This document shows positions 1-7,896 of a stretch of DNA of 64,000 nt, in pieces (positions within the stretch are counted from its first letter, which is position 1; every line of letters starts with the position of its first letter). Made by a program: the position numbers and the translations under genes. Below the pieces are notes generated by a model, which had not been told where the DNA came from, ran no database searches, and worked only from the letters and a program-made list of their open reading frames with translations. Source of the stretch: Amycolatopsis sp. WQ 127309 (GTDB lineage Bacteria; Actinomycetota; Actinomycetes; Mycobacteriales; Pseudonocardiaceae); contig NZ_CP095481.1 of assembly GCF_023023025.1 (NCBI RefSeq), forward strand, positions 7,639,001 to 7,703,000, in the 5' to 3' direction.

Positions 1-344
1 CACCAGATCGCGATCACCGGGTCGCAGAACGCGCAGCCGAACGACGAGTCGTGGGCGAACGGGAGGATCGGCTGGCCCTTCAGGTGGTGGACGACGTCCC
101 AGCCGGTGTGCAGGAGCCAGCCGATCCCGATGAACGTCCACGAGTCGAGCCCGCGGAACGCGACGTAGGTCAGCACCGCGCAGAACGCCAGCTCCCACGG
201 CCCGAGCGCACCACCGGAGAGGTAGGCCGCCCCGGCACCGGCGACCATCAGCGCGTTGAAGCGCTGCCGGTGCGGCTCGCGGATCAGCGAGTTGAGCAGG
301 ACGTAGACGAGGCCGACCAGGATCGGCGCCAGTACCGCGATCAT
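1..344 (-). CDS. DUF6010 family membrane protein (partial, 3' end outside window)
   Basis: The reading frame starts at ATG 344 and runs off the left edge, so only about 114 residues are visible. It begins MIAVLAPILVGLVYVLLNSL, a hydrophobic segment, followed by an REPHRQRFNALMVAGAG stretch and further hydrophobic helices. The segments WLLHTGWDVVHH and CAFCDPVIAIW are what I remember of the actinobacterial DUF6010 family, a small integral membrane protein of unknown function. It lies 74 nt downstream of the MarR gene on the same strand. Function unknown; family assignment is from memory. Confidence 0.65.
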   Translation of the reverse strand, partial: MIAVLAPILVGLVYVLLNSLIREPHRQRFNALMVAGAGAAYLSGGALGPWELAFCAVLTYVAFRGLDSWTFIGIGWLLHTGWDVVHHLKGQPILPFAHDSSFGCAFCDPVIAIW

Positions 345-418
345 GGTGGACCACGCTAGGAACCCGCGGCCGCACCGGCCAGTGGCTGTTCTGCCATCCT
401 CCGCCGGATTCTCGCCAG

Positions 419-904
419 TCAGGCTCCGAGGTGCTCCCGGTCCAGCCGGACGAGCGCCGCCAGCAGGTCGCCGCCCGGCGCGCCTTCGGCGCCGAACAGC
501 CGCTGCTGGACCTCGATGACCAAGGGCAGCGCCGCCCGCAGGACGTCCCGCCCGGCGGTGGTGACCTCGACGCACTTGGCCCGGACGTCGGCCGCGCTGG
601 GCGTCCGGGTGATGAATCCCTTGCCCGCCAGCGCCTTGAGCATGTGCGAGAGCTGCATCGGGTGGATGTCGCCGAAGCGGGAGAGCGCGGCCTGCGGCAC
701 CGGTTCGCCGGCGCGCGCGAGCCACGCGGCCATGGTCAGCGTCATGAACTGGAGCTGGGTGAGGTCCAGCGGCACCAGCGCGCGGTCGGCCTCGCGCTGG
801 TAGCGGTGTACGAGCCGCCACAGCACGAACCCGACCGCGTTCTCCGGCGCGCCGAGGGAGGCGTCGGCGAAGAGCGCGTCGAGGGCGCGGGTGTCGTTCT
901 CCAT
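419..904 (-). CDS. MarR family transcriptional regulator
   Basis: A 161-residue winged-helix regulator beginning MENDTRALDALF. The core resembles MarR: LTQLQFMTLTMAAWLARAG, then a recognition region FGDIHPMQLSHMLKALAGKG followed by the wing FITRTPSAADVRAKCVEVT. The frame is open further upstream to 1096, but that extension covers the divergent promoter and neighbour, so ATG 904 is chosen. The gene is divergent from the Pht5-like gene, with only 55 nt between starts. A palindrome in that gap is the likely operator, so autoregulation and control of the neighbour are inferred. Confidence 0.85.
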   Translation of the reverse strand: MENDTRALDALFADASLGAPENAVGFVLWRLVHRYQREADRALVPLDLTQLQFMTLTMAAWLARAGEPVPQAALSRFGDIHPMQLSHMLKALAGKGFITRTPSAADVRAKCVEVTTAGRDVLRAALPLVIEVQQRLFGAEGAPGGDLLAALVRLDREHLGA

Positions 905-922
905 GCCGCCGGATCCTAAGCG

Positions 923-960
923 TTGCGAGACGTGAAGGCCGATACTAAAGTCGTTTAGTA
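923..960 (+). promoter_or_regulatory. Promoter with overlapping palindrome between MarR and the decarboxylase-like gene
   Basis: A -35 like TTGCGA (923-928) and a -10 TAAAGT (946-951) are 17 bp apart. A perfect inverted repeat, TACTAAA-gtcg-TTTAGTA (943-960), covers the -10 and ends on the A of the downstream ATG. The predicted transcript would start at about 958-960, giving a leaderless mRNA, and there is no Shine-Dalgarno. The palindrome is a good candidate operator for the divergent MarR. Confidence 0.6.
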
Positions 961-1937
961 TGAGTGACGTACCCCTGAAGATCGGCTGCATGAAGTACGA
1001 CCGGACGCGTGCCCTGTTCGACGGCACCGTCGAGATCCCCGGCGCCGACGCGGTTTTCGAAGACGCGCGCCTCGCTTCGGACGTCTTCGAACGCATGGTG
1101 CGGGACCAGGCCTACGACATCGCCGAGCTGGGCCTGACGTTCTACCTGCGCACGCTCGACCTGGCGGACCCGCCGTTCGTGGCCCTCCCGGTGTTCCCGG
1201 CCCGGCACTTCCGCCACGCCGCCGTCTTCGTCAACACCAAGAGCGGCATCGAGCAGCCCGAGGACCTGGCCGGCAAGACGATCGGCGAGTTCGGCACCTA
1301 CGGCCACGATGCCGGCGTGGTCGCGAAAGGCGTCCTCGCCGATGACTACGGCGTGACGCCCGATCAGTCCCACTGGCTGGTCGGCGGCGTCGACGAACCC
1401 ATGGCGCCCTTCGGCTTCGTGCCCTTCCGGCACCCCGCGGACGTCGACGTCACCCCGGCCGGCCGGGCGCTCGGCCCGATGCTGGCCACCGGCGAGATCG
1501 ACGCCCTGATCTCGGGCCGCGTCCCGCAGTGCGTCGTCGACGGCGACCCGGCGGTCGGGCGGCTGTTCCCCGACTACGAGACCGTGGAACGGGAGTACTT
1601 CACGCGCACCGGCAGCCACCCGATCATGCACATCCTGGTCGTGCGCCGGGAGTTCCTCGCCGAGCACCCGGACGTCGTCCACGCGACGTGCCGGGCCTTC
1701 GGCGAGGCCAAGGACGCCGCGCTGACGCAGTACCGGCGCGGCGCCCTCGGCCAGCACGTCGAGCTGATGATCCCGTGGTTCACCCCGCTCTTCGAGCGCG
1801 ACGACCGGATGCTGAACGGCGACTGGTGGCCCTACGGCGTCGAGAAGAACCGCGACACGCTCGACACCTTCCTTCGCTACTTCTTCGAACAGGGCCTGGG
1901 TGACCGGCGGCGGACGGTCGACGAGCTGTTCACATGA
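960..1937 (+). CDS. 4,5-dihydroxyphthalate decarboxylase-like (PBP2-fold) protein
   Basis: A 325-residue protein with no signal peptide, so it is not an obvious secreted binding protein. It opens LKIGCMKYDRTRALFDG and contains DIAELGLTFYL, PVFPARHFRHAAVFVN, a PEDLAGKTIGEFGTYGHDA segment and a PIMHILVVRREF block. This arrangement is what I recall for cytoplasmic Pht5/4,5-dihydroxyphthalate decarboxylase relatives built on the periplasmic-binding-protein fold. The real substrate is unknown. It is divergent from a MarR gene. Its stop overlaps the convergent Baeyer-Villiger gene by 8 nt. Confidence 0.65.
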   Translation: MSDVPLKIGCMKYDRTRALFDGTVEIPGADAVFEDARLASDVFERMVRDQAYDIAELGLTFYLRTLDLADPPFVALPVFPARHFRHAAVFVNTKSGIEQPEDLAGKTIGEFGTYGHDAGVVAKGVLADDYGVTPDQSHWLVGGVDEPMAPFGFVPFRHPADVDVTPAGRALGPMLATGEIDALISGRVPQCVVDGDPAVGRLFPDYETVEREYFTRTGSHPIMHILVVRREFLAEHPDVVHATCRAFGEAKDAALTQYRRGALGQHVELMIPWFTPLFERDDRMLNGDWWPYGVEKNRDTLDTFLRYFFEQGLGDRRRTVDELFT

Positions 1938-3708
1938 CCTCGTCCATTCCGCCGTTCTCCCGCCAGTCGGCGAGCAGTGCGTGGAAGGCGACCGGCCCGT
2001 CGCCGAACGATTGGCTGTGTTCCCGCGGCTTGCCTTCGTTGTTGTAGTAGCCCGGGGTGCACTCCAGCTGGAACGCGTAGCGGTCCGGCGCCTTCCGGCG
2101 GATCGTCTCGACCCACGCCTGCTCGGCCGCCGCCGTGGGCTCCACAAGGGACGCTCCGCGCTTGCGGGCTTCGGCGACGACCGCGCCGATGTGGCTCGCC
2201 TGCTCGTCGAGCACGTGCACGAAGTTCACCGAGGGGGCGTTCTGCAGCGAGCCGAGCTGGAACAGGTTCGGGAACCCGTGGCTCGCGACGCCGTGCAGCG
2301 TCCGGGGGCCGCTCCGCCAGCGCTCCAGCAGCGAGACGCCGTCGCGGCCGACGATCGGCAGGCGCCCGGCCATGACGTCCGAGGCGCCGACCGAGAACCC
2401 GGTCGCGAAGATGATGCAGTCGGCCTCGTACTCCCGGCCGCCGGCGACGACGGCCCGTTCGGTGACGGCTTCCACACCGCCGCTGTCGGCGGTGTCCACC
2501 AGGGTCACGTTCGGCCGGTTGAACGTCTGCAGGTAGTGGTCGCTGAACGTCGGGCGCTTGCACATGTAGCGGTACCAGGGCTTGAGCGCCGCGGCCGTGG
2601 CCGGGTCGTCGACGAGCGCGTCGACCCGGTCGCGCAGCTCGTTCATCTTCCGGAAGTCGGCGAGCTCGTGCGCCTCGGCCGGGACGTCCGTGTAGGCGTC
2701 GGTCGCGACCAGGTCCTTCAGCAGGCGGGCGCTGCCGGTCCAGCCGTCGCCCACCAGGTCCTCCTCGGCACTGCCGCCGGTGACGACGGTGAGGAAGTTG
2801 TCCCGGCGCCGTCGCTGCCAGCCCGGGGTCAGGGAGCCGGCCCACGCCGGGTCGGTGGGCCCGTTCCCGCGGACGTCCACAGTGGACGGCGTCCGCTGGA
2901 AGACGACCAGCTCCCGCGCGTCGCGCCCGAGGTGCGGGACGACCTGCACGGCGGTCGCGCCGGTGCCGATCAGCGCGACGCGCTTGTCGGCCAGCCCGGT
3001 CAGGCCGCCGTCGGCGGTGCCGCCGGTGTAGCCGTAGTCCCACCGGCTGGTGTGGAACGTGTGCCCGGCGAACGTCTCGATGCCCGGGATGCCGGGCAGC
3101 TTCGGGTGGTCGAGCGTCCCGTTCGAGACGACGACGTACCGCGCGCGGATCTCGTCGTCGCGGTCGGTGCGGACGAGCCACTCGCCGTCGTCCCAGCGCA
3201 GTTCGCTGACCGCGGTGCGGAAACACGCGTCGTCGTAGAGGTCGAACGTCCGCCCGATCGCGCGGGCGTGCTCCAGGATCTCCGCGCCCGGCGAGTACTT
3301 CCAGCCGGGGACGTGGCCGACCTCCTCCAGCAGCGGGAGGTACACGTAGGACTCGATGTCGCAGTGGATGCCGGGGTAGCGGTTCCAGTACCACGTGCCG
3401 CCGAAGTCGCCGCCCTTCTCGATCACGCGGATGGTCCCGACGCCGGCCTGGCGCAGCCGCGCGGCGGCGAGCAGGCCGCCGAACCCGCCGCCGACCACCA
3501 CGGCCTCGACGCGGTCGCGCAGCGGCTCGCGCACGAGGTCGCCCTCGACGTACGGGTCTTCGGCGTAGTACCCGAACCGGCCGGTGGGCCGCTGGTACTG
3601 CGCGCTGCCGTCCGGCCGCAGGCGCCGGTCGCGCTCGGCGCGGTACTTCGCGCGCAGGGCGTCCGGGTCGAAACCCAGGTCGGCGGGCAGGGGCGAGGTG
3701 GGGGACAT
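1930..3708 (-). CDS. FAD-dependent Baeyer-Villiger monooxygenase
   Basis: A 592-residue flavoprotein of cyclohexanone/cyclopentadecanone monooxygenase size. The FAD Rossmann motif GGGFGG is at about 73-78. The type I BVMO fingerprint FAGHTFHTSRWD is at 213-224 and fits FxGxxxHxxxW. A second nucleotide (NADPH) motif, GTGATA, is at about 248-253. Such enzymes insert oxygen next to a ketone to give an ester or lactone. It is divergent from an SDR plus esterase operon, which supplies the expected steps before and after. The natural substrate cannot be read from sequence. Confidence 0.9.
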   Translation of the reverse strand: MSPTSPLPADLGFDPDALRAKYRAERDRRLRPDGSAQYQRPTGRFGYYAEDPYVEGDLVREPLRDRVEAVVVGGGFGGLLAAARLRQAGVGTIRVIEKGGDFGGTWYWNRYPGIHCDIESYVYLPLLEEVGHVPGWKYSPGAEILEHARAIGRTFDLYDDACFRTAVSELRWDDGEWLVRTDRDDEIRARYVVVSNGTLDHPKLPGIPGIETFAGHTFHTSRWDYGYTGGTADGGLTGLADKRVALIGTGATAVQVVPHLGRDARELVVFQRTPSTVDVRGNGPTDPAWAGSLTPGWQRRRRDNFLTVVTGGSAEEDLVGDGWTGSARLLKDLVATDAYTDVPAEAHELADFRKMNELRDRVDALVDDPATAAALKPWYRYMCKRPTFSDHYLQTFNRPNVTLVDTADSGGVEAVTERAVVAGGREYEADCIIFATGFSVGASDVMAGRLPIVGRDGVSLLERWRSGPRTLHGVASHGFPNLFQLGSLQNAPSVNFVHVLDEQASHIGAVVAEARKRGASLVEPTAAAEQAWVETIRRKAPDRYAFQLECTPGYYNNEGKPREHSQSFGDGPVAFHALLADWRENGGMDEVM

Positions 3709-3776
3709 GGGTGCCCTTCCGGGTTCGGTGATCGGCTCACCTCCAGCAAACCCAGTTCGGGAACTTTGGTCAAGCA

Positions 3777-3792
3777 GCTGATTTAAATCTGC
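3777..3792. promoter_or_regulatory. 16-bp imperfect palindrome in the BVMO/SDR divergent promoter
   Basis: GCTGATTTAAATCTGC is a 16-bp dyad with one mismatched pair (third position of each arm) centred on ATTTAAAT. It sits in the 98-nt gap between the two divergent transcription units. A regulator binding here could control both; the TetR gene at 5649 is the nearest candidate. Confidence 0.45.
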
Positions 3793-3806
3793 GGTACGCT
3801 GTCGTC

Positions 3807-3908
3807 ATGATCACCGCGGACACACCGATCGGCGAGTGGGTGGCCCACCCCGAAGGCGGCCCGCTCATCCGGGCCCTGCTCGCCGGCGCGGGCTTCGCGC
3901 CGTGGTGA
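3807..3908 (+). CDS. 33-residue small ORF translationally coupled to the SDR gene
   Basis: ATG 3807 opens a 33-codon frame beginning MITADTPIGEWVAHPEGGPL and ending GAGFAPW. Its TGA (3906-3908) overlaps the GTG start of the SDR (3905) as GTGA, the same arrangement as in the rest of the operon. The SDR start has no clear Shine-Dalgarno of its own, so coupling is plausible. The sequence resembles tail segments I remember from some glycosidase and hydrolase proteins (TPIGEWxxHPxGGPxL), so it may be a relic of a longer gene or a true small protein. No function is assigned. Confidence 0.5.
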   Translation: MITADTPIGEWVAHPEGGPLIRALLAGAGFAPW

Positions 3909-4654
3909 GCACCGTCCCCGGCCGGTTCGACGGCCGCACGGTCGTCGTCACCGGTGCCGCGTCCGGCATCGGCCGTGCGACGGCGTCCCGCATCGCGCGC
4001 GAGGGCGGCCGGGTGGTCGCGGTCGACGTCTCGGCCGGGCGGCTCGACGAGTTCGCCGCCGAGACGCCCGCGCTGGTCCCGGTGGCCGCGGACATCACCG
4101 ACGCCGGCGGCGTCGAGCGGATCCTGGCCGCCGCCGGGACGCGGATCGACGGCCTGGCCAACGTCGCCGGGATCGCCGACGACTTCTCGCCGGCCCACGA
4201 GGTCAGCGACGAACTGTGGCGGCGTGTCTTCGCCGTCAACGTCGACGGCACGTTCCGGCTCATCCGCGCGGTCGTCCCGGCGATGCTGGCGGCCGGCTCC
4301 GGCTCCATCGTGAACATCGCCTCCGAGGCCGCGTTGCGTGGTTCGGCCGCCGGGATCGCTTACACCGCTTCGAAACACGCGGTCGTCGGGATCACCCGCA
4401 ACTGCGCGGTGATGTACGGGCCGCACGGCATCCGCGTCAACGCCGTCGCGCCGGGCGGGGTGGCGACCGGCATCGCACCGGGCGGCACGCCGTCGGCGTT
4501 CGGGCAGGGCCGGCTCGGCGCGTTCTTCGGCCTGATGCCGCCGATCGCCACGGCGGAGCAGCTGGCCGCGTCGATCACGTTCCTGCTCAGCGACGACGGC
4601 GCGAACGTCAACGGCGTCGTGCTGCCGTCGGACGGCGGGTGGGCGGCCCAGTGA
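3905..4654 (+). CDS. SDR family oxidoreductase
   Basis: A 249-residue classical short-chain dehydrogenase. TGAASGIG near residue 20 is the cofactor glycine motif, NVAGIAD is the NAG-like motif, SIVNIASEA carries the catalytic serine strand, and YTASK is the YxxxK pair. The acidic residue after the second strand (VVAVDVS) suggests NAD rather than NADP. GTG 3905, or 3902 just upstream, is chosen because it abuts the small ORF stop and the longer frame lacks homologous sequence. It likely oxidises a secondary alcohol to the ketone used by the divergent BVMO; this is inferred from context. Confidence 0.85.
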   Translation: MSTVPGRFDGRTVVVTGAASGIGRATASRIAREGGRVVAVDVSAGRLDEFAAETPALVPVAADITDAGGVERILAAAGTRIDGLANVAGIADDFSPAHEVSDELWRRVFAVNVDGTFRLIRAVVPAMLAAGSGSIVNIASEAALRGSAAGIAYTASKHAVVGITRNCAVMYGPHGIRVNAVAPGGVATGIAPGGTPSAFGQGRLGAFFGLMPPIATAEQLAASITFLLSDDGANVNGVVLPSDGGWAAQ

Positions 4655-5538
4655 AGCTCGCGGAGATCGCGCCCGAGCTGCGCGGCAAGGCGCGGTGGCT
4701 GCCGCGCCTGCCGCTGGACCGGCCCTGGGGGCTGCGCCTGGTGCGGTGGGCGACCACCCGGACGCGCCCGGCAGAGCCACCGGACGTCGACGTCGAGGTC
4801 ACCCCCGGGTGGCGCGTCTACCGGCCGCGCGTGCCGCGGTCCGACCTGACGCTGCTGTGGATCCACGGCGGTGGCCTGGTCATCGGCGCCGCCGTCCAGG
4901 ACGACCGGTTCTGCGCGGACACTGCCAGGGAGCTGGGGATCACCGTGGTGTCGGCCGAATACCGGCTCGCCCCGGAGGCCGCGTACCCGGCGGCGCTCGA
5001 CGACTGCCACGCCGCTTGGACGTGGACGCGGGCGCACGCCGCCGACCCGGCACGGGTGGTCGTCGGCGGGCAGAGCGCCGGCGGCGGGCTCGCGGCCGCA
5101 CTCGTCCAGCGGCTGCGGGACGCGGGGGAGACGCCCGTGGCCCAGTGGCTGTTCTGCCCGATGCTCGACGACCGCACCGCCGCCCGCCGCGATCTCGACG
5201 CGCGACGCCACCGCGGCTGGGACAACCGCCTCAACCGCTTCGGCTGGCGCGCTTACCTCGGCGTCGAACCCGGTGCGGCGGTCGTCCCGCACTACGCGGT
5301 GCCCGCCCGCCGCGAGAACCTGAGCGGGCTCTCGCCGGCGTGGATCGGCGTCGGCGACATCGATCTGTTCCACGACGAAGACGCCGAGTACGCCCGCCGC
5401 CTGCGCGCGGCGGGCGTGGACACGACCGTCCACGTGGTGCCGGGCGCGCCGCACGGGTTCGAGGCCTGGGCCCCGGACACCGGCTTCGCCCGGGTGTACC
5501 TCGCCACCGCGCGGAAGTGGCTGAGCCGCTTCGCCTGA
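4651..5538 (+). CDS. Alpha/beta hydrolase, hormone-sensitive-lipase-type esterase
   Basis: A 295-residue hydrolase. HGGG (in WIHGGGLVIG) is the HSL-family oxyanion-hole motif, GQSAGGG holds the nucleophile serine, GDIDLFHDED supplies the acid region, and GAPHGFEAW the catalytic histidine. GTG 4651 overlaps the SDR stop as GTGA, so the two are co-translated. It most likely hydrolyses the ester or lactone made by the BVMO, completing an alcohol to ketone to ester to acid plus alcohol sequence. No signal peptide; cytoplasmic. Confidence 0.87.
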   Translation: MKLAEIAPELRGKARWLPRLPLDRPWGLRLVRWATTRTRPAEPPDVDVEVTPGWRVYRPRVPRSDLTLLWIHGGGLVIGAAVQDDRFCADTARELGITVVSAEYRLAPEAAYPAALDDCHAAWTWTRAHAADPARVVVGGQSAGGGLAAALVQRLRDAGETPVAQWLFCPMLDDRTAARRDLDARRHRGWDNRLNRFGWRAYLGVEPGAAVVPHYAVPARRENLSGLSPAWIGVGDIDLFHDEDAEYARRLRAAGVDTTVHVVPGAPHGFEAWAPDTGFARVYLATARKWLSRFA

Positions 5539-5648
5539 GCCCCGGCCGGCCGCCGAGGAGCCGAGCCGGTGTACGGCGTGCCTGGCCAGGGACGTCCGGC
5601 GGGCGGGGGCTCCGTAAGGTGAAGGCAGCCGAGCACGGGGGAGACGAG

Positions 5649-6308
5649 GTGGCAGAGATGAACGTGAAGGCCGTCCGGGCGGAGCGCGCGAGCGCCACTC
5701 GGGAGTCCATCCTCGTCACGGCGGAGCGGCTGTTCGCCGAGCACGGGGTGCAGGTGGTGTCCAACCGGCACATCAGCGAGGCCGCGGGCCAGGGCAACAA
5801 CGCCGCCGTCAACTACCACTTCGGCACCAAAACCGACCTGGTCCGCGCGATCGTCCGCAAGCACTCCGAGCGCGTCGAGAAGCTGCGCGCCGAGCTCGCC
5901 GGAGCCATCGACGGCCCGGGCGAGCTGCGTGACTGGGTGGCCTGCCTGATCCGCCCGACCACGACGTACCTGCAGGAGCTGGGCTCCCCGACGTGGTTCG
6001 CCCGCTTCACCGCCCAGGTGCTGACCGACCCGGCCCTGCGCGCGATCATCGCCGAGGAGTCGCTGACCTCACCGGTCCTCGCGAAGGTGGTCGCGGGGCT
6101 CAACCGGAGCCTGTCGGTCCTGCCGCCGGACGTCCGGGCCGAGCGCGGCGACATGGCACGTCAGCTGATGATCCACATGACGGCGGAGCGCGAGCGCGCC
6201 CTGGCCGAGGACACCGCGACCCCCCGCGCGACCTGGTACGACGCCGGCACCGGCCTGATCGACGCGGTCACCGGCCTGCTCTTGGCCCCGGTGACCGCCG
6301 CTCCCTGA
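5649..6308 (+). CDS. TetR family transcriptional regulator
   Basis: A 219-residue regulator with a clear N-terminal TetR domain: TRESILVTAERLFAEHG, then the HTH VVSNRHISEAAGQGNNAAVNYHFGTKTDL. The C-terminal ligand domain is not recognisable. GTG 5649 is preferred to ATG 5658 because GGGGGAG lies 5 nt upstream of the GTG. It sits 110 nt after the esterase and is followed by a different operon. It may regulate the BVMO module or the downstream peptide operon, whose two promoters share a repeated motif. Confidence 0.87.
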   Translation: MAEMNVKAVRAERASATRESILVTAERLFAEHGVQVVSNRHISEAAGQGNNAAVNYHFGTKTDLVRAIVRKHSERVEKLRAELAGAIDGPGELRDWVACLIRPTTTYLQELGSPTWFARFTAQVLTDPALRAIIAEESLTSPVLAKVVAGLNRSLSVLPPDVRAERGDMARQLMIHMTAERERALAEDTATPRATWYDAGTGLIDAVTGLLLAPVTAAP

Positions 6309-6356
6309 CCGGGTTCGTCCGCGCGGATGGACCGGACCGTCCCGGTTCGTCGCCGC
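6308..6356. promoter_or_regulatory. Repeated CCGGTTCGTC-type motif upstream of the amidohydrolase operon
   Basis: ACCGGGTTCGTC (from 6308) and CCCGGTTCGTC (6341-6351) repeat the core GTTCGTC 32 bp apart, about three helical turns. The same core occurs as an 11-bp inverted repeat upstream of the second operon at 11036. This suggests one regulator for both units. A Shine-Dalgarno GAGGAGG just before GTG 6430 serves the first gene. Confidence 0.4.
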
Positions 6357-6429
6357 GCACCAACGGCTCCGCCGGAATCCCTCCTATCGTCGCCACGACC
6401 CGAGTACGTGACGACGAGGAGGCGCAGCG

Positions 6430-7896
6430 GTGCGGACACTCTTGCGGGGCGGGCGGGTCGTCGACCCCGGGACCGGGTTCGACGGCGTCGCCGACGTGCT
6501 CCTGGACGACGGCAAGGTCGCCGCCGTCGGGAGCGGGCTCGACGCGCCCGCCGTGGTGGACGTCAGCGGGCTCGTCGTCGGGCCCGGGTTCGTCGACCTG
6601 CACAGCCACGTGCACTCCGTCGCCGGGCAGCGGCTGCAGGCGCTGGACGGCGTGACCACCGCGCTCGACCTCGAAGCCGGCCTGATGCCCCTCGAACGGG
6701 CTTACGCCGAGGCCGCCGCGGCCGGGCGGCCGCTGAACTACGGCTTCTCCGCCTGCTGGGCCGCCGCGCGGGCGCAGGTGCTGGCCGGGATCGAGCCGGA
6801 CGCGCAGATCGACAGCGGCCTGGCCGTGCTGGGCAACCCCTTGTGGCAACGGTCGTCGTCGCCGGAAGAACTCGCCGCCTGGCTGTCCCTTGTGGAGGGT
6901 GAGCTGGCCGCCGGCGCGCTCGGCATCGGCGTCCTGATGGGGTACGCGCCCGCGACCGAGCCCGGCGAGTTCCTGGCCGTCGCGCACCTCGCCGCGAAGG
7001 CCGGCGTGCCGACCTACACGCACGTCCGCGAGCTGGTCGAGGTCGACCCGGCGATCCCGGTCGACGGCTCCGAGGAGATCGTCATCGCCGCGGCCGAGAC
7101 CGGCGCGGCCATGCACCACTGCCACGTCAACAGCACCTCCGGCCACCACCTCGACCGCGTCCTGGCCACCCTGGAGAAGTCCCGCCGCGCGGGCTCCCGC
7201 GTCACCGTCGAGGCCTACCCGTACGGCGCCGGCAGCACCGCCGTCGGCGCCGCGTTCATCGAGCCGGACCGCTTGCGGCTCAGGGGACTTTCACCGTCGA
7301 GCGTGGTGATCCTCGAGACCGGCGAGCGCGTCGCGGACGAAGCCCGGCTGCGCCAGCTGCGCGAAGCCGACCCCGGCGCGCCGTGCCTGCTGGAGTTCCT
7401 CGACGAGGACAACCCCCGCGACCAGGCGACGCTGCGCCAGGCGCTTGCCTTCCCCGACTCGATCGTCGCGAGCGACGCGATGCCGGTGTACTGGACGGAT
7501 GGCCGCACCGAGAGCACCGAGTGGCCGCTCCCGCCGGGCGGCACGACGCACCCGCGGACCGCGGGCACCTTCGCCAAGACCTTGCGCCTGATGGTGCGCG
7601 AGACCGGGGCCTGGACCTGGCTCGAAGCGTTCCGCCGTTGCGCCTACCTGCCGTCGCGGCTGCTCGACGACGTCGCGCCCGCGGCCCGCGGCAAGGGCCA
7701 CCTCGGGGTGGGCGCCGACGCCGACGTTGTCGTCCTCGACCCGGCGACGATCACCGACGCGGCCACGTACGCCGATCCCACCCGGCCGTCGCAGGGCGTC
7801 CGGCACCTGTTCGTCGGCGGCGTCGCCGTGGTCGGCGACGGCGAACTGCGCACCAGCGCGTTCCCGGGGAAGCCGTTGCGGGGTGAGCCGCGGTGA
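6430..7896 (+). CDS. Amidohydrolase family protein, D-aminoacylase/dihydroorotase-like
   Basis: A 488-residue metal-dependent hydrolase. The N-terminal beta sandwich (LLRGGRVVDPGTGFDG) precedes the strand VVGPGFVDLHSHVHS with the HxH metal motif. Later elements are HVRE, HCHVNSTSGHH, a DAMPVYW aspartate and the closing GVGADADVVVLDP typical of this superfamily. Known relatives include D-aminoacylases that remove N-acyl groups from D-amino acids. GTG 6430 has a strong GAGGAGG upstream. It heads a four-gene unit with M20, GNAT and racemase genes. The exact substrate is inferred. Confidence 0.8.
   Translation: MRTLLRGGRVVDPGTGFDGVADVLLDDGKVAAVGSGLDAPAVVDVSGLVVGPGFVDLHSHVHSVAGQRLQALDGVTTALDLEAGLMPLERAYAEAAAAGRPLNYGFSACWAAARAQVLAGIEPDAQIDSGLAVLGNPLWQRSSSPEELAAWLSLVEGELAAGALGIGVLMGYAPATEPGEFLAVAHLAAKAGVPTYTHVRELVEVDPAIPVDGSEEIVIAAAETGAAMHHCHVNSTSGHHLDRVLATLEKSRRAGSRVTVEAYPYGAGSTAVGAAFIEPDRLRLRGLSPSSVVILETGERVADEARLRQLREADPGAPCLLEFLDEDNPRDQATLRQALAFPDSIVASDAMPVYWTDGRTESTEWPLPPGGTTHPRTAGTFAKTLRLMVRETGAWTWLEAFRRCAYLPSRLLDDVAPAARGKGHLGVGADADVVVLDPATITDAATYADPTRPSQGVRHLFVGGVAVVGDGELRTSAFPGKPLRGEPR

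Noticed and set aside
1900..3786. 628-codon plus-strand frame opposite the BVMO gene
   Set aside because: High-GC antisense shadow; the minus-strand frame has the full BVMO fingerprint and FAD/NADPH motifs.
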